Shown: positions 6,855 through 15,007, counted from the stretch's first letter. The stretch: DNA of 52,963 nt from Elusimicrobia bacterium UBA5214 (GCA_002412545.1 DHVG01000018.1:21075-74037), one strand, 5' to 3'. Notes: generated from the sequence alone by a model not told the origin. Program-made: numbers and translations.

Positions 6855-8309
6855 ATGGCGAAAAAAGTTGTTATTGATCCCGTTACTAGGATTGAAGGAC
6901 ATTTAAAAATTGAAGTTGAGGTTGAAGGTGGGAAAGTGGTCAATGCACACAGTTCGGGAACAATGCATCGCGGGATTGAAAGCATACTTAAAGGTAGAAA
7001 TCCGGTAGACCCGCATGTGATTACGCCCCGTGCCTGTGGGGTCTGCCCAGTGTCACACGCGCAGGCTGCCGTTTTATGTGCTGATGACGCATTTGATGTT
7101 AATCCACCGGAAAATGGTAGAATTTTGCGTAACTTAATTCAGTCAAGTAACAACTTGATGTCGCATATTCTTCACTTCTACCATCTTGCTGCGCTGGACT
7201 ATGTGGTTGGACCAGATGTACCTCCCTTTATTCCACGCTATAAAGGTGATTACCGTCTACCAAAAGCAGTAAATGATGCGGCTGTCCAACAGTATATTCA
7301 GGCATTGGATATCCGGATGAAAGCCCACGAGATGCTCGCTATTTTTGGCGGTAAAATGCCGAATCTTTGTGGAACTGTTCCCGGGGGTGTCACCGAGACT
7401 GTAAGCGTAGATAAAATTGCTGATTTTCTCTGGCGCTTGAAAGAGGTTAAAGCGTTCATTGACAATACTTATGTGCCGACAGTGGTGGCGGTAGCAAAGG
7501 TTTATGCTGATTACTTTGATATCGGGGCTGGGTGTAAGAATCTCCTTTCTTACGGTGTTTATCCGGAGAGTGCTGACGGGAAGAAAAAACTGATTAAGGC
7601 AGGTACCTTTACTGATGGTAAAGATACCGAATTTGACCCGGCTAAGATTACTGAACATGTGAAATACTCGTGGTATACTGATGATTGTGGTGGGTTGAAT
7701 CCAAAGAATGGTAAAACCACACCAGCGTTGGATAAAGCCGGTGCCTACACTTGGTTGAAAGCACCACGCTATGATGGTAAAGTGCATGAAGTTGGTACTT
7801 TAGCGCGGATGTTTGTGAACCGTTCCCAAAATCCAATCTTGGTGAAGACCGCCGAGGCACTTGGGATACCGGCAACCAAGGCATTCTCGGTTCTTGGTCG
7901 TCATGCGGCACGTGCTTTAGAAGCGAAAATCTGTGCCGAAGCAATGATGGGTTGGGTGATGCAATTGCAACCGGGTAAACCAACACATACACCTTACACT
8001 ATTCCTAAAGAAGGTGAAGGCATGGGTCTTACGGAAGCATCCCGTGGTGCACTTGGACATTGGATGAAAATTGAAAATGGTAAAGTTGCGAATTACCAAT
8101 TAGTTGTGCCGACTACTTGGAATGCTTCACCCCGTGATGATAAAGGTGTAATGGGACCGATTGAACAAGCACTGATTGGTACGCCAGTTAAAGATACGAA
8201 TAACCCGATTGAAGTAGTGCGGGTAGTTCGTTCGTTTGACCCTTGTATTGCTTGTGCAGTGCATATTCTTGATGCACGGAAACAAGTTAAAAAATTCAAA
8301 ATTTACTAA
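6855..8309 (+). CDS. [NiFe] hydrogenase large (catalytic) subunit
   Basis: The 484-residue protein binds the NiFe(CN)2CO centre through two CxxC motifs. The first is RACGVCPVSH, residues 59-68 with Cys61 and Cys64. The second is DPCIACAVH, residues 462-470 with Cys464 and Cys467. No selenocysteine codon is present. The 14 residues after His470 are the C-terminal peptide removed by the maturation endopeptidase, whose gene lies at 9487. Ribosome site GGGAGGTG precedes the ATG. With the small subunit and cytochrome b it forms a membrane-bound periplasmic enzyme, most likely oxidising H2. The hyp genes needed for centre assembly are not in this window. Confidence 0.96.
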   Translation: MAKKVVIDPVTRIEGHLKIEVEVEGGKVVNAHSSGTMHRGIESILKGRNPVDPHVITPRACGVCPVSHAQAAVLCADDAFDVNPPENGRILRNLIQSSNNLMSHILHFYHLAALDYVVGPDVPPFIPRYKGDYRLPKAVNDAAVQQYIQALDIRMKAHEMLAIFGGKMPNLCGTVPGGVTETVSVDKIADFLWRLKEVKAFIDNTYVPTVVAVAKVYADYFDIGAGCKNLLSYGVYPESADGKKKLIKAGTFTDGKDTEFDPAKITEHVKYSWYTDDCGGLNPKNGKTTPALDKAGAYTWLKAPRYDGKVHEVGTLARMFVNRSQNPILVKTAEALGIPATKAFSVLGRHAARALEAKICAEAMMGWVMQLQPGKPTHTPYTIPKEGEGMGLTEASRGALGHWMKIENGKVANYQLVVPTTWNASPRDDKGVMGPIEQALIGTPVKDTNNPIEVVRVVRSFDPCIACAVHILDARKQVKKFKIY

Positions 8310-8333
8310 TAACGAGGTAATTAACTCAATTTT

Positions 8334-8396
8334 GGAGGCGGTCCCTGAACCACATTCCCAAAAATAAAATTTAAGGAATCTGGATTGACCGCCTCC
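8334..8396 (+). other. Large intercistronic hairpin between hydrogenase large subunit and cytochrome b
   Basis: GGAGGCGGTC (8334-8343) pairs perfectly with GACCGCCTCC (8387-8396), and ATTCC/GGAAT adds an inner stem. No T-run follows, so it is more likely a 3'-end stabiliser or processing site than a full terminator. It would separate expression of the soluble heterodimer from the cytochrome. Confidence 0.55.
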
Positions 8397-8412
8397 GTCT
8401 CCTTTAATTGAC

Positions 8413-8496
8413 TCCCCTCATCCATCCCTCTCCCTCGAGGCGTAAAGCCTCGTGGAGGCCACGCCTCTATACGAGGGGAGAGGAATAAGGTGAGGG
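8413..8496. repeat. GC-rich dispersed palindromic repeat (CCCTCA...TGAGGG family)
   Basis: A CCCCTCATCC...CTCTCCCTCG arm is mirrored by CGAGGGGAGAGG...GGTGAGGG with further palindromes inside. Related copies lie at 50484-50559, and at about 24559-24617 within a coding region. Confidence 0.8.
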
Positions 8497-8515
8497 TGAT
8501 ACAGGAGGAATGATT

Positions 8516-9136
8516 ATGGAGAAAGTTTTAAAACACACCGGCGTAGCAAGAACTTGCCACTTCTTACACCTGATTTCAATGTTACTTTTGATTTTGAGCG
8601 GGCTGAATATTTCTTACCCCAGCGGGTTTAATGTTTTTGGTACGCTTAATGCGGCGCGGATTGTGCATTTCATTTTTATGTACCTAATTACTTTTACTTT
8701 CATCTACCGGGTTTACTACTCACTTACCAGCGGCGATATTAAAGAATTTGTTTTCCCGACTGGGAAAGCACTCCGTGATATTCCGGCGATGATTGGTTTC
8801 TATCTCTTCTTGAGACCGAAACATCCGGATTTTGGTAAGTATAATCCCGGGCAAAGAGCAACTTATTTCGGCTGGTGGTTTCTTTTGATTATTCAGGCAT
8901 TTACTGGTTTTGCCCTTTACTGGCCAGCGAAACTTGCTTGGGTAATTGACCTTGCTGGTGGATTAAGAAATGTGCGAGTAATCCATTTTGTTGCCTGCTG
9001 GTTATTTATCGTTACCGTAGCGTTGCATTTCTATTTAGGTGTAGTTCTTTATCCTTTTACCCTGAAAGGAATAATTACTGGTTATCAGGATAAAGAAAAA
9101 GAAGAAAAGTATATTGAACGTGCCCCCGTAGGGTAA
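8516..9136 (+). CDS. Ni/Fe-hydrogenase b-type cytochrome subunit
   Basis: This protein of about 206 residues has four hydrophobic membrane helices carrying the histidines expected for two b haems: His in TCHFLHL, in RIVHFIF, in RVIHFVACW and in ALHFYLGV. It anchors the periplasmic hydrogenase dimer and passes electrons from the distal cluster to the quinone pool. AGGAGG at 8503-8508 is only one base from the ATG at 8510 but seven bases from the ATG at 8516, so I take 8516 as the start. A hairpin and a dispersed repeat separate it from the large subunit, which may lower its expression relative to the catalytic subunits. Confidence 0.9.
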   Translation: MEKVLKHTGVARTCHFLHLISMLLLILSGLNISYPSGFNVFGTLNAARIVHFIFMYLITFTFIYRVYYSLTSGDIKEFVFPTGKALRDIPAMIGFYLFLRPKHPDFGKYNPGQRATYFGWWFLLIIQAFTGFALYWPAKLAWVIDLAGGLRNVRVIHFVACWLFIVTVALHFYLGVVLYPFTLKGIITGYQDKEKEEKYIERAPVG

Positions 9137-9178
9137 GTTGTTCTTTAAAAATTTCCGTCTGAAAATTGGTAAACCCTA

Positions 9179-9252
9179 CCCCTTTGCATAGAAGGATAGC
9201 AGTAACAAACTAACTGTTTTAGCTATCAGTGTTATCATCCTGAGCAAAGGGG
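9179..9252. other. Stem-loop element closed by CCCCTTTGC/GCAAAGGGG
   Basis: A perfect 9-bp outer stem (9179-9187 with 9244-9252) encloses GGAT/ATCC and TAGC/GCTA pairings. It lies in the 3' region of the cytochrome b transcript just before the terminator. It may be a structured RNA end or a small palindromic repeat. Confidence 0.5.
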
Positions 9253-9262
9253 CGGGGTAAAT

Positions 9263-9298
9263 AAAGTCTGGTTTTGAAAAGCCGGACTTTATTTTTTT
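9263..9298 (+). terminator. Intrinsic terminator of the hydrogenase operon
   Basis: AAAGTC...GACTTT closes a stem of about 12 bp (9263-9290), followed by a run of seven Ts. It ends the small-large-cytochrome transcript. Confidence 0.8.
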
Positions 9299-9310
9299 GG
9301 AGAAAAAGGG

Positions 9311-9316
9311 TATAAT
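9311..9316 (+). promoter_or_regulatory. TATAAT box before the maturation protease
   Basis: A perfect TATAAT follows the terminator; the -35 is weak. Transcription would begin at about 9323, right at the edge of the long palindrome that starts at 9325. Confidence 0.4.
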
Positions 9317-9324
9317 TGAAAAAT

Positions 9325-9467
9325 GAGTTTCGGGATAGAGAGTTTCGGGAACCTTTTTCTCGCTCGGTAATTCTTTGACTAACTGCGAAGAGACGTCAAA
9401 GAATTTAATGTCGCTCGAAAAAGAACCCCGGAACTCTCTAAAATACATGAGAGAAACCCCGAAACTC
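9325..9467. repeat. 143-nt near-palindrome forming the leader of the hydrogenase protease gene
   Basis: Outer arms GAGTTTCGGG and CCCCGAAACTC, middle arms (AGAGAGTTTCGGG and CCCCGGAACTCTCT) and an inner TTCTTTGAC/GTCAAAGAA stem nest into one long hairpin. No reading frame is convincing inside it. It fits either a structured 5' leader or a small inverted-repeat element. Confidence 0.65.
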
Positions 9468-9486
9468 TTGAGGAAGCGAACGGGAA

Positions 9487-9978
9487 ATGAAAAAAGTAAA
9501 ACCGATACTTGTATTAGGAATAGGTAATCTTTTACTGAAGGATGAAGGGGTAGGGATTCATCTTGTGCAAAAAATGATGAAGATGAAGTTGCCCGGAAAT
9601 GTAGAAGTGCTTGATGGAGGGACAGCAAGTTTAGACCTGATTTCCTATATAGAAGGAAGAAAAAAAATTGTTGTCGTAGATTGTGTCCGAGGAGGGCATA
9701 AGCCGGGGACAATTTATCGTCTTACTCCGAAAGATTTGGAAAGGGATGAAAATAAAATTCTTTCCTTACACCAGGTTGATTTCCAGGAGACCTTAAATCT
9801 GTTTTCTAAATTAAAGAAAAAAATGCCACAAGTAGTGATTATTGGTATTGAACCGAAAGATTATTCTTCCTGGGGGATGGAATTGTCTCCGCTAATCAAA
9901 AGACGAATTCCTAAAATAATTAAAATAGTAATTACAGAGATTAAGAACAAACGATTACAACGATTTAGAAATAAATAA
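9487..9978 (+). CDS. Hydrogenase maturation endopeptidase (HyaD/HybD family)
   Basis: The 163-residue protein has the family's opening GIGNLLLKDEGVG and the three nickel-sensing residues Glu20, Asp65 (VVVDCVRGG) and His95 (SLHQVDF). It cuts the C-terminal tail of the hydrogenase large subunit after the His of DPCxxCxxH once nickel is inserted. It sits downstream of the structural genes but behind its own terminator, TATAAT box and long palindromic leader, so it is probably a separate transcript. The ribosome site is weak. Confidence 0.92.
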   Translation: MKKVKPILVLGIGNLLLKDEGVGIHLVQKMMKMKLPGNVEVLDGGTASLDLISYIEGRKKIVVVDCVRGGHKPGTIYRLTPKDLERDENKILSLHQVDFQETLNLFSKLKKKMPQVVIIGIEPKDYSSWGMELSPLIKRRIPKIIKIVITEIKNKRLQRFRNK

Positions 9979-9984
9979 ATTTAT

Positions 9985-10018
9985 CACTGTAATCGCTGTC
10001 AATAATTGCTGTAATCAA
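9985..10018. repeat. Word repeat CTGTAATC
   Basis: ACTGTAATCGC and GCTGTAATCAA recur here, with GATTACAACG just upstream at 9953. The same words recur at 11990-12010, 39049-39130 and 48045-48112 in other gaps. Confidence 0.5.
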
Positions 10019-10025
10019 TTTTCAT

Positions 10026-11078
10026 ATGGATGAATTTAAGGTAAATATAAAGAAAATTGTTCTAAATCTTATTGTTGCACTTTTCTTGAGTTTTTTTGCT
10101 TTTTTTCTGATTGCTTGGTTATTCCATCGCGGTTCATTTATTCTCCTCTTTCGTGCAGTTCGTCCGCTTTATCTCCTTATTGCTTTAGGTTTAGTTATTG
10201 TAGAATGGCTCTTGGAAGCATTGAGGATACAAAAAATCATCCATGCCCTTGGTAGCGATATCGGTTACGGTGAGATTTTAAAAATAAGTTTGATTGGTTC
10301 ATTTTTTGCTAAAATTACCCCTTTTGATACTGGTGGCGAACCGTTTGAAATTTATTTTTTACATAAAAACCGTGGACTAACTCTTGGTGAGTCAACTGCA
10401 GTGATTATGATTAAGACCTTACTTGGACATTTTGCCCGTTTATTTTTAGGTATGCTTTTACCGTTTTTAGTCATTTTTTTCTGGAAACAATGGTTATTTA
10501 CTAAGACCGCAAGAATTCTGGTCAATATCGGTATATTTATCTATTTAGGATTTATTTCTTTACTTCTTTTTGTTACGATAAAACCACAAAGTGCAAAAAG
10601 GATTATTTTTTATTTGTTACATCGGCAGATATTTCTGCGTTTTCATCTATCTAAAGTAAAAGAGTGGTTAGATAAACTTAACCGTACAATTGATGATTTT
10701 GAAGAAGCAAAACTAAAAATATTGCAAACTAAAGCCAGTGACCTTGCGGTGATTGGTATTTACAGTTTACTTTGCTGGACTTTGATTATCCTTTTACCGG
10801 TAGTTTTGCTTTACGGGATGGGGGTGTATTCACCAATATTGCAAACTGCATCTATTGCGATTATTTTTTATCTGGCTACTGCTTATGCACCGACACCAGG
10901 TTCAAGTGGTGCTGCCGAATTAGGTTTTGCTACTCTCTTTGCAGTTTTAGTACCGAAACCACTTTTAGGTATTTTTGTGCTCATCTGGCGTTTGTTCAGT
11001 TATTATTCCGGACTTTTAATCGGTGGAGCGCTTACTTTGAGAGAAATCATTTCTAAAAAACTTAAATCAGTGAAATGA
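10026..11078 (+). CDS. Flippase-like / lysylphosphatidylglycerol-synthase transmembrane-domain protein (UPF0104)
   Basis: The 350-residue polytopic protein has about eight hydrophobic helices and the family signatures PFDTGGEP (about residue 97) and APTPGSSGAAELGF (about 288-301). Relatives include the membrane domain of MprF and AglD-type proteins acting on lipid-linked substrates; the substrate here is unknown. Its stop overlaps the next start by four bases. The lipid-like enzymes two genes downstream make a lipid-handling role attractive but unproven. Confidence 0.82.
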   Translation: MDEFKVNIKKIVLNLIVALFLSFFAFFLIAWLFHRGSFILLFRAVRPLYLLIALGLVIVEWLLEALRIQKIIHALGSDIGYGEILKISLIGSFFAKITPFDTGGEPFEIYFLHKNRGLTLGESTAVIMIKTLLGHFARLFLGMLLPFLVIFFWKQWLFTKTARILVNIGIFIYLGFISLLLFVTIKPQSAKRIIFYLLHRQIFLRFHLSKVKEWLDKLNRTIDDFEEAKLKILQTKASDLAVIGIYSLLCWTLIILLPVVLLYGMGVYSPILQTASIAIIFYLATAYAPTPGSSGAAELGFATLFAVLVPKPLLGIFVLIWRLFSYYSGLLIGGALTLREIISKKLKSVK

Positions 11079-11902
11079 AAATAAACGAAGATTTAAACGA
11101 GACAATATTTACTTATTTAGATGTTGAAACCACCGGTTTAAATCCCTATTTTGGTGACCGAATCTGTGAAATTGCTCTGCTCAAATGTCAAGGGGAGAAA
11201 AAAACTGATTGTTTTCATACTCTCATCAATCCGGCTTATCCGATTTCACCCGGTGCCGGGGCAATTAACGGAATAACTGATGAAATGGTTAAAGATGCAC
11301 CTTACTTCAAGGATGTTGTTCAACGAATCTTAGATTTTCTTAATAATACGGTGATTGTCTGTCATAATGCACGGTTTGATTTAAGTTTTTTAGCTAAACA
11401 AATGTCGGGCTTAGGATTACCGAACATCAAGAATTTTATTCTGGACACATTAATTCTTGCGCGTAAATGTTACCGTTTCCCAAGTAATTCTTTAGGTAAT
11501 ATTGCCCGTTTTATCGGTTTAGAGGTAAACCGTGAACATCGTGCTTTAAGTGATGTTCATTTGACTAAAAATATACTTGATTTTTTCATTTCTGATTTGA
11601 AAAAAAATAAAATTGAAAATTTATTTGACCTGCTTAATTTACAGGGAGAGACGACCAGTTTCCCGGAGGTTAAGGAGATAACTTTACCCCCAGCAATTGA
11701 AGAAGCGATTGGTAGTGGTAAAAAATTAAAGATAAAATATATTTCTTCTAATGGTGAAGAGACCGTACGGACAATTGAACCAATTGAAGTCAATGCTTCA
11801 GAAGATTATTTGTATTTACGTGCCTGGTGTGATTTGCGACAGGAGCAACGCACTTTCCGTTTTGACCGGATTATTGAGATGAAATTAAATGAGACGGGTT
11901 GA
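11075..11902 (+). CDS. DEDDh exonuclease (DnaQ/PolC epsilon-like) with C-terminal WYL-like domain
   Basis: Residues 10-175 form a 3'-5' exonuclease fold with the DEDDh motifs: LDVETTG (Asp/Glu), HNARFDLSF (Asp) and HRALSDVHLT (His, Asp). The last about 70 residues (IKYISSNGEETVRTIEPIEV to FRFDRI) look like a WYL domain, a ligand- or nucleic-acid-sensing module. It probably acts in DNA repair or RNA processing rather than as the replicative proofreader. Its start overlaps the previous stop in an ATGA-type junction. Confidence 0.85.
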   Translation: MKINEDLNETIFTYLDVETTGLNPYFGDRICEIALLKCQGEKKTDCFHTLINPAYPISPGAGAINGITDEMVKDAPYFKDVVQRILDFLNNTVIVCHNARFDLSFLAKQMSGLGLPNIKNFILDTLILARKCYRFPSNSLGNIARFIGLEVNREHRALSDVHLTKNILDFFISDLKKNKIENLFDLLNLQGETTSFPEVKEITLPPAIEEAIGSGKKLKIKYISSNGEETVRTIEPIEVNASEDYLYLRAWCDLRQEQRTFRFDRIIEMKLNETG

Positions 11903-11939
11903 AAGTGTGAAGTGTAAGGTGTAAGGTGAAAGAATAAAT

Positions 11940-11968
11940 TTGATTTAGAAAAAAAATTTGGGTATAAT
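11940..11968 (+). promoter_or_regulatory. Sigma70-type promoter of the SPT-like gene
   Basis: TTGATT (11940-11945) and TATAAT (11963-11968) stand at 17-bp spacing, about 60 bp before the start codon at 12030. Confidence 0.65.
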
Positions 11969-12029
11969 TTTTTAATCGTTGAAATCGGATTTCTAAATCA
12001 CTGTAATCAATTTTTTAAAGGAGATAAAA

Positions 12030-13424
12030 ATGGTAATCGCTTTGAGAGAGCGTCTTGGTAAAGGAAAAGATAAAACTAAAGAATTAATGCAAAAAATTAT
12101 TAACAAACGGTTCGGTAAAAAAGTAACTGAAATGAAAAAAGAACCAGCGAAAAAGAAACCAACCGGTGATTTATTTGATAAATGTAAGAAATATAATCTT
12201 GCTCAAGAAGTGCAAAATTTAGGTTTTTATCCATATTTCCGTATTTTGCAAACCGGACAGAGTAACGAGGTCTATGTGCAAGGAAAAAAAATGGTAATGC
12301 TTGGTTCAAATAATTACCTTGGTCTAACTGATGACCCACGAGTAAAAAAAGCGGCAATTGAAGCGGTAGAGAGATACGGTAGTGGCTGTGCTGGTTCAAG
12401 ATTCTTGAATGGTAATTTGGAATTACATCAGGAGTTAGAAAAAAGGATTGCCGAGTTTCTCCATAAAGAATCAGCATTAGTTTTTAGTACCGGATTCCAG
12501 ACGAATTTAGGAATAATCCAGGCATTAATAGGGAGAAGAGATATTGTAGTCACCGATAAACTTGACCATGCGAGCATTATTGACGGTTGTCGTCTTTCAT
12601 TCGGAAAGATGGAGAAATTTGAGCATAATAATATTGAGGACTTAGAAAGAACATTGAAAAGATGTGAATGTGCAGAAGGAATTCTGATTGTAGTTGACGG
12701 TATTTTCAGTATGGAAGGCGATATCGCTAAATTACCGGAAATTGTTGATTTAGCCAGGAAATACAAAGCAAGGATACTTGTTGATGATGCACATTCTATT
12801 GGTGTGTTGGGTGAAAATGGACGAGGGACAGCCGAACATTTCCATCTTGAAGAAAATATTGATTTGATTATGGGAACATTTAGTAAGTCATTGGCTTCTT
12901 TAGGTGGTTTTGTTGCTGGTGAAAATAAAGTTATTCAGTATATAAAACATTTTGCCCGGAGTTTAATTTTTAGTGCAAGTATTCCCCCGGCAAATGCATC
13001 CGCAGCTTTGAAAGCGTTAGAAATATTGCAAAGTGAACCCTGGCGAAGAACTAAACTTTGGGAAAATACTAAAAAGATGAAACAAGGATTAACTGGCTTA
13101 GGTTATAATACCGGAAATAGTGAAACGCCGATTATACCAATAGTAATGAAAGATAATCTTCAGGTAATGGAAAAAATAAGCCATCTGCCCGGTGGAGAAT
13201 ATTTTAAGCAACTTGGTTTTTCTCCTGCGGACATCATTGGTTTAGCGATGTGGCGTGGATTACATGAGGCGGGTTTATTTGTGAATATTATTTTCCCACC
13301 CGCAGTTCCACCCGGACAAACTTTGTTACGGACAAGTTATACGGCAACCCATACTACCGAACAACTTGATTTTGCCTTAAATGTTTTTGAAAAAGTAGGC
13401 AAAGATTTGGGAGTAATCAGTTAA
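12030..13424 (+). CDS. Alpha-oxoamine synthase family enzyme, probably serine palmitoyltransferase
   Basis: This PLP enzyme of 464 residues condenses an amino acid with an acyl thioester. Lys286 in GTFSKSLASLGGF is the Schiff-base lysine, and DDAHSIGVLG holds the PLP-binding Asp and His. FYPYFR, GSNNYLGLT, GCAGSRFLNG and LDHASIIDG read closer to bacterial serine palmitoyltransferases (as I recall the Bacteroidales sequences) than to BioF or Kbl. About 55 N-terminal residues are Lys-rich and outside the family core. A GGAG site precedes the ATG. The next gene encodes a GNAT acyltransferase, as expected for an N-acylating second step. Alternatives are glycine C-acetyltransferase or a BioF-like enzyme. 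Confidence 0.7.
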   Translation: MVIALRERLGKGKDKTKELMQKIINKRFGKKVTEMKKEPAKKKPTGDLFDKCKKYNLAQEVQNLGFYPYFRILQTGQSNEVYVQGKKMVMLGSNNYLGLTDDPRVKKAAIEAVERYGSGCAGSRFLNGNLELHQELEKRIAEFLHKESALVFSTGFQTNLGIIQALIGRRDIVVTDKLDHASIIDGCRLSFGKMEKFEHNNIEDLERTLKRCECAEGILIVVDGIFSMEGDIAKLPEIVDLARKYKARILVDDAHSIGVLGENGRGTAEHFHLEENIDLIMGTFSKSLASLGGFVAGENKVIQYIKHFARSLIFSASIPPANASAALKALEILQSEPWRRTKLWENTKKMKQGLTGLGYNTGNSETPIIPIVMKDNLQVMEKISHLPGGEYFKQLGFSPADIIGLAMWRGLHEAGLFVNIIFPPAVPPGQTLLRTSYTATHTTEQLDFALNVFEKVGKDLGVIS

Positions 13425-13527
13425 TTCCGTTAAGTCCGTTTTGTCCGTTAGTTCCGTTAATTCCGTTAACTGACTAAAACGAAATAACCGACAAAACTGA
13501 CATAACGGACATAACCGACTAAACTAG
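13425..13527. repeat. Word palindrome: five TCCGTTA words then their complements
   Basis: About five direct copies of TCCGTTA/TCCGTTT are followed by about five of the complementary type (TAACCGA, TAACGGA), so the whole can fold into a long imperfect hairpin. It fills the gap between the SPT-like and GNAT genes and may serve as a 3' end. Confidence 0.75.
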
Positions 13528-13539
13528 TTATATATATTT

Positions 13540-14649
13540 ATGGAAATTGTCAGTGTAGAAGATAAAAAACTATTAAATGAGTTTATTAAATTACCCTGGC
13601 AAATCTACGGCAATGACCCTAATTGGGTTCCTCCTTTAATCAAAGAAATAGAATTTCTTTTCAGTGAAAAAAATCCTTTCTGGCAACATAGCGAAAAAAA
13701 ACTTTTCCTAATTTGGGAAGGCAATCGTCCTCTGGGACGCATTGCCGGGATTATTGACCATAATCATATAAATATTCATCAAGAAAACTGTGGTTTTTTT
13801 GGTTTTTTTGAATCAATAAATGACTATGCAGTGGCAGAAAAATTACTTAATGTGGTGAGAGAATATTTAAAAGAGAAAAAGATGGAAGTTATGCGTGGAC
13901 CGATGAATCCTTCAACAAATGACGAATGTGGTTTTTTAATTGAAGGTTTTGATTCGGCACCGACAGTAATGATGACCTATAATCCGGAATATTATCTTGA
14001 ATTTATGGAAAGATACGGACTAAGAAAAGCAAAAGATTTTTATGCTTATCTTGCTCCGGTTACCGGTGAACAAATTACCCGTCTTTCCCGGGTCAGTGAA
14101 TTGGTAAAGAAACGGGAACCAAACCTTGTTGTCCGACCGATAAATTTGAAAAAATTTGCTGAAGAATTAGGTAAAATCAAACAAATCTATAATTCTGCCT
14201 GGAGCAAAAACTGGGGTTTTGTGCCGATGACTGACGGAGAAATAGAATCAATGGCAGAAAGGTTGAAGCCGTTAGTTGTACCGGAAATTTTACAAATTGC
14301 CGAATTTGATGGTAAACCAGCCGGTTTTTTAATGGCGGTCCCAGATTATAATCAGGTAATGAAAAGAATCAATGGCAAACTGAATTTAAGCGGAATAGTC
14401 AAATTTCTTTGGTATAAAAATAAAATTGATGCTTTACGCCTGATAACCCTTGGTGTTTGCCCGGAATATCGGAAAAAAGGTATTGATGGATTACTTTATC
14501 TGGAATCATTAAAAGGAGCAATGAAAAAAGGATACAAATTTTGTGAATTTTCTTGGGTTTTAGAAGAAAATATTCTTACCCAGCGTGCCGCCGAATTTAT
14601 GGGCGGTAAACTCTACAAGAAATACCGTATCTACGAAATAAAAATCTAA
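13540..14649 (+). CDS. GNAT-fold acyltransferase, possible bacterial ceramide synthase
   Basis: The 369-residue protein shows the family start FIKLPWQIYGNDPNWVPPL and a C-terminal GNAT core (LITLGVCPEYRKKGIDGLL, the acyl-CoA pyrophosphate loop). The long two-part architecture matches the GNAT-type proteins that include the bacterial ceramide synthase described in Caulobacter, as I recall it. Its position right after an SPT-like gene supports N-acylation of a sphingoid base. No Shine-Dalgarno is visible, so the start at 13540 rests on homology of the N-terminus. Confidence 0.65.
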   Translation: MEIVSVEDKKLLNEFIKLPWQIYGNDPNWVPPLIKEIEFLFSEKNPFWQHSEKKLFLIWEGNRPLGRIAGIIDHNHINIHQENCGFFGFFESINDYAVAEKLLNVVREYLKEKKMEVMRGPMNPSTNDECGFLIEGFDSAPTVMMTYNPEYYLEFMERYGLRKAKDFYAYLAPVTGEQITRLSRVSELVKKREPNLVVRPINLKKFAEELGKIKQIYNSAWSKNWGFVPMTDGEIESMAERLKPLVVPEILQIAEFDGKPAGFLMAVPDYNQVMKRINGKLNLSGIVKFLWYKNKIDALRLITLGVCPEYRKKGIDGLLYLESLKGAMKKGYKFCEFSWVLEENILTQRAAEFMGGKLYKKYRIYEIKI

Positions 14650-14679
14650 TAAGTAATAAAAATCACATAAAAATTTTTC

Positions 14680-14708
14680 TTGACAAAAATTCAGATAAGC
14701 CGTAAAAT
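14680..14708 (+). promoter_or_regulatory. Sigma70 promoter of the DUF433/DUF5615 pair
   Basis: TTGACA (14680-14685), a 17-bp spacer and TAAAAT (14703-14708) precede the antitoxin-like gene by about 40 bp. Confidence 0.75.
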
Positions 14709-14749
14709 ATAAAAACAAAGTTTAGAAAATCATACTGGAGGTGATGGCC

Positions 14750-15004
14750 GTGGAGAAGATGAATTCCGACCTTCTCAAAAGAATTGTAATTGACCCAGAA
14801 ATTATGGTTGGGAAGCCGGTTATTCGGGGAACAAGAATTCCGGTTGACCTACTGATTAAACTTGTTGCTCAAGGAATGTCCCAAGATGAAATTTTGAAAG
14901 ATTATCCACATCTTACTAAAGAAGACATTCAAGCTGCACTTTTCTACGGTTCCGAAGTTGTCGCTCACGAAGAAATTTTTCCTTTATTAGTTGGGGAAAA
15001 ATAA
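14750..15004 (+). CDS. DUF433 domain protein, antitoxin-like
   Basis: The protein of about 84 residues carries the DUF433 signature (IVIDPEIMVGKPVIRGTRIP), a winged-helix-like fold commonly paired with PIN-like toxins. GGAGGTGA at 14737-14744 overlaps the possible starts at 14741 and 14744. GTG 14750 is about eight bases from GGAGG and is my choice; ATG 14759 is possible. The toxin-like partner starts three bases after the stop. It likely autoregulates the pair. Confidence 0.82.
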   Translation: MEKMNSDLLKRIVIDPEIMVGKPVIRGTRIPVDLLIKLVAQGMSQDEILKDYPHLTKEDIQAALFYGSEVVAHEEIFPLLVGEK

Positions 15005-15007
15005 GAA

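Noticed and set aside
6855..8309. Selenocysteine ([NiFeSe]) version of the hydrogenase
   Set aside because: The last metal-binding motif reads DPC with a TGT codon and the frame has no internal TGA.
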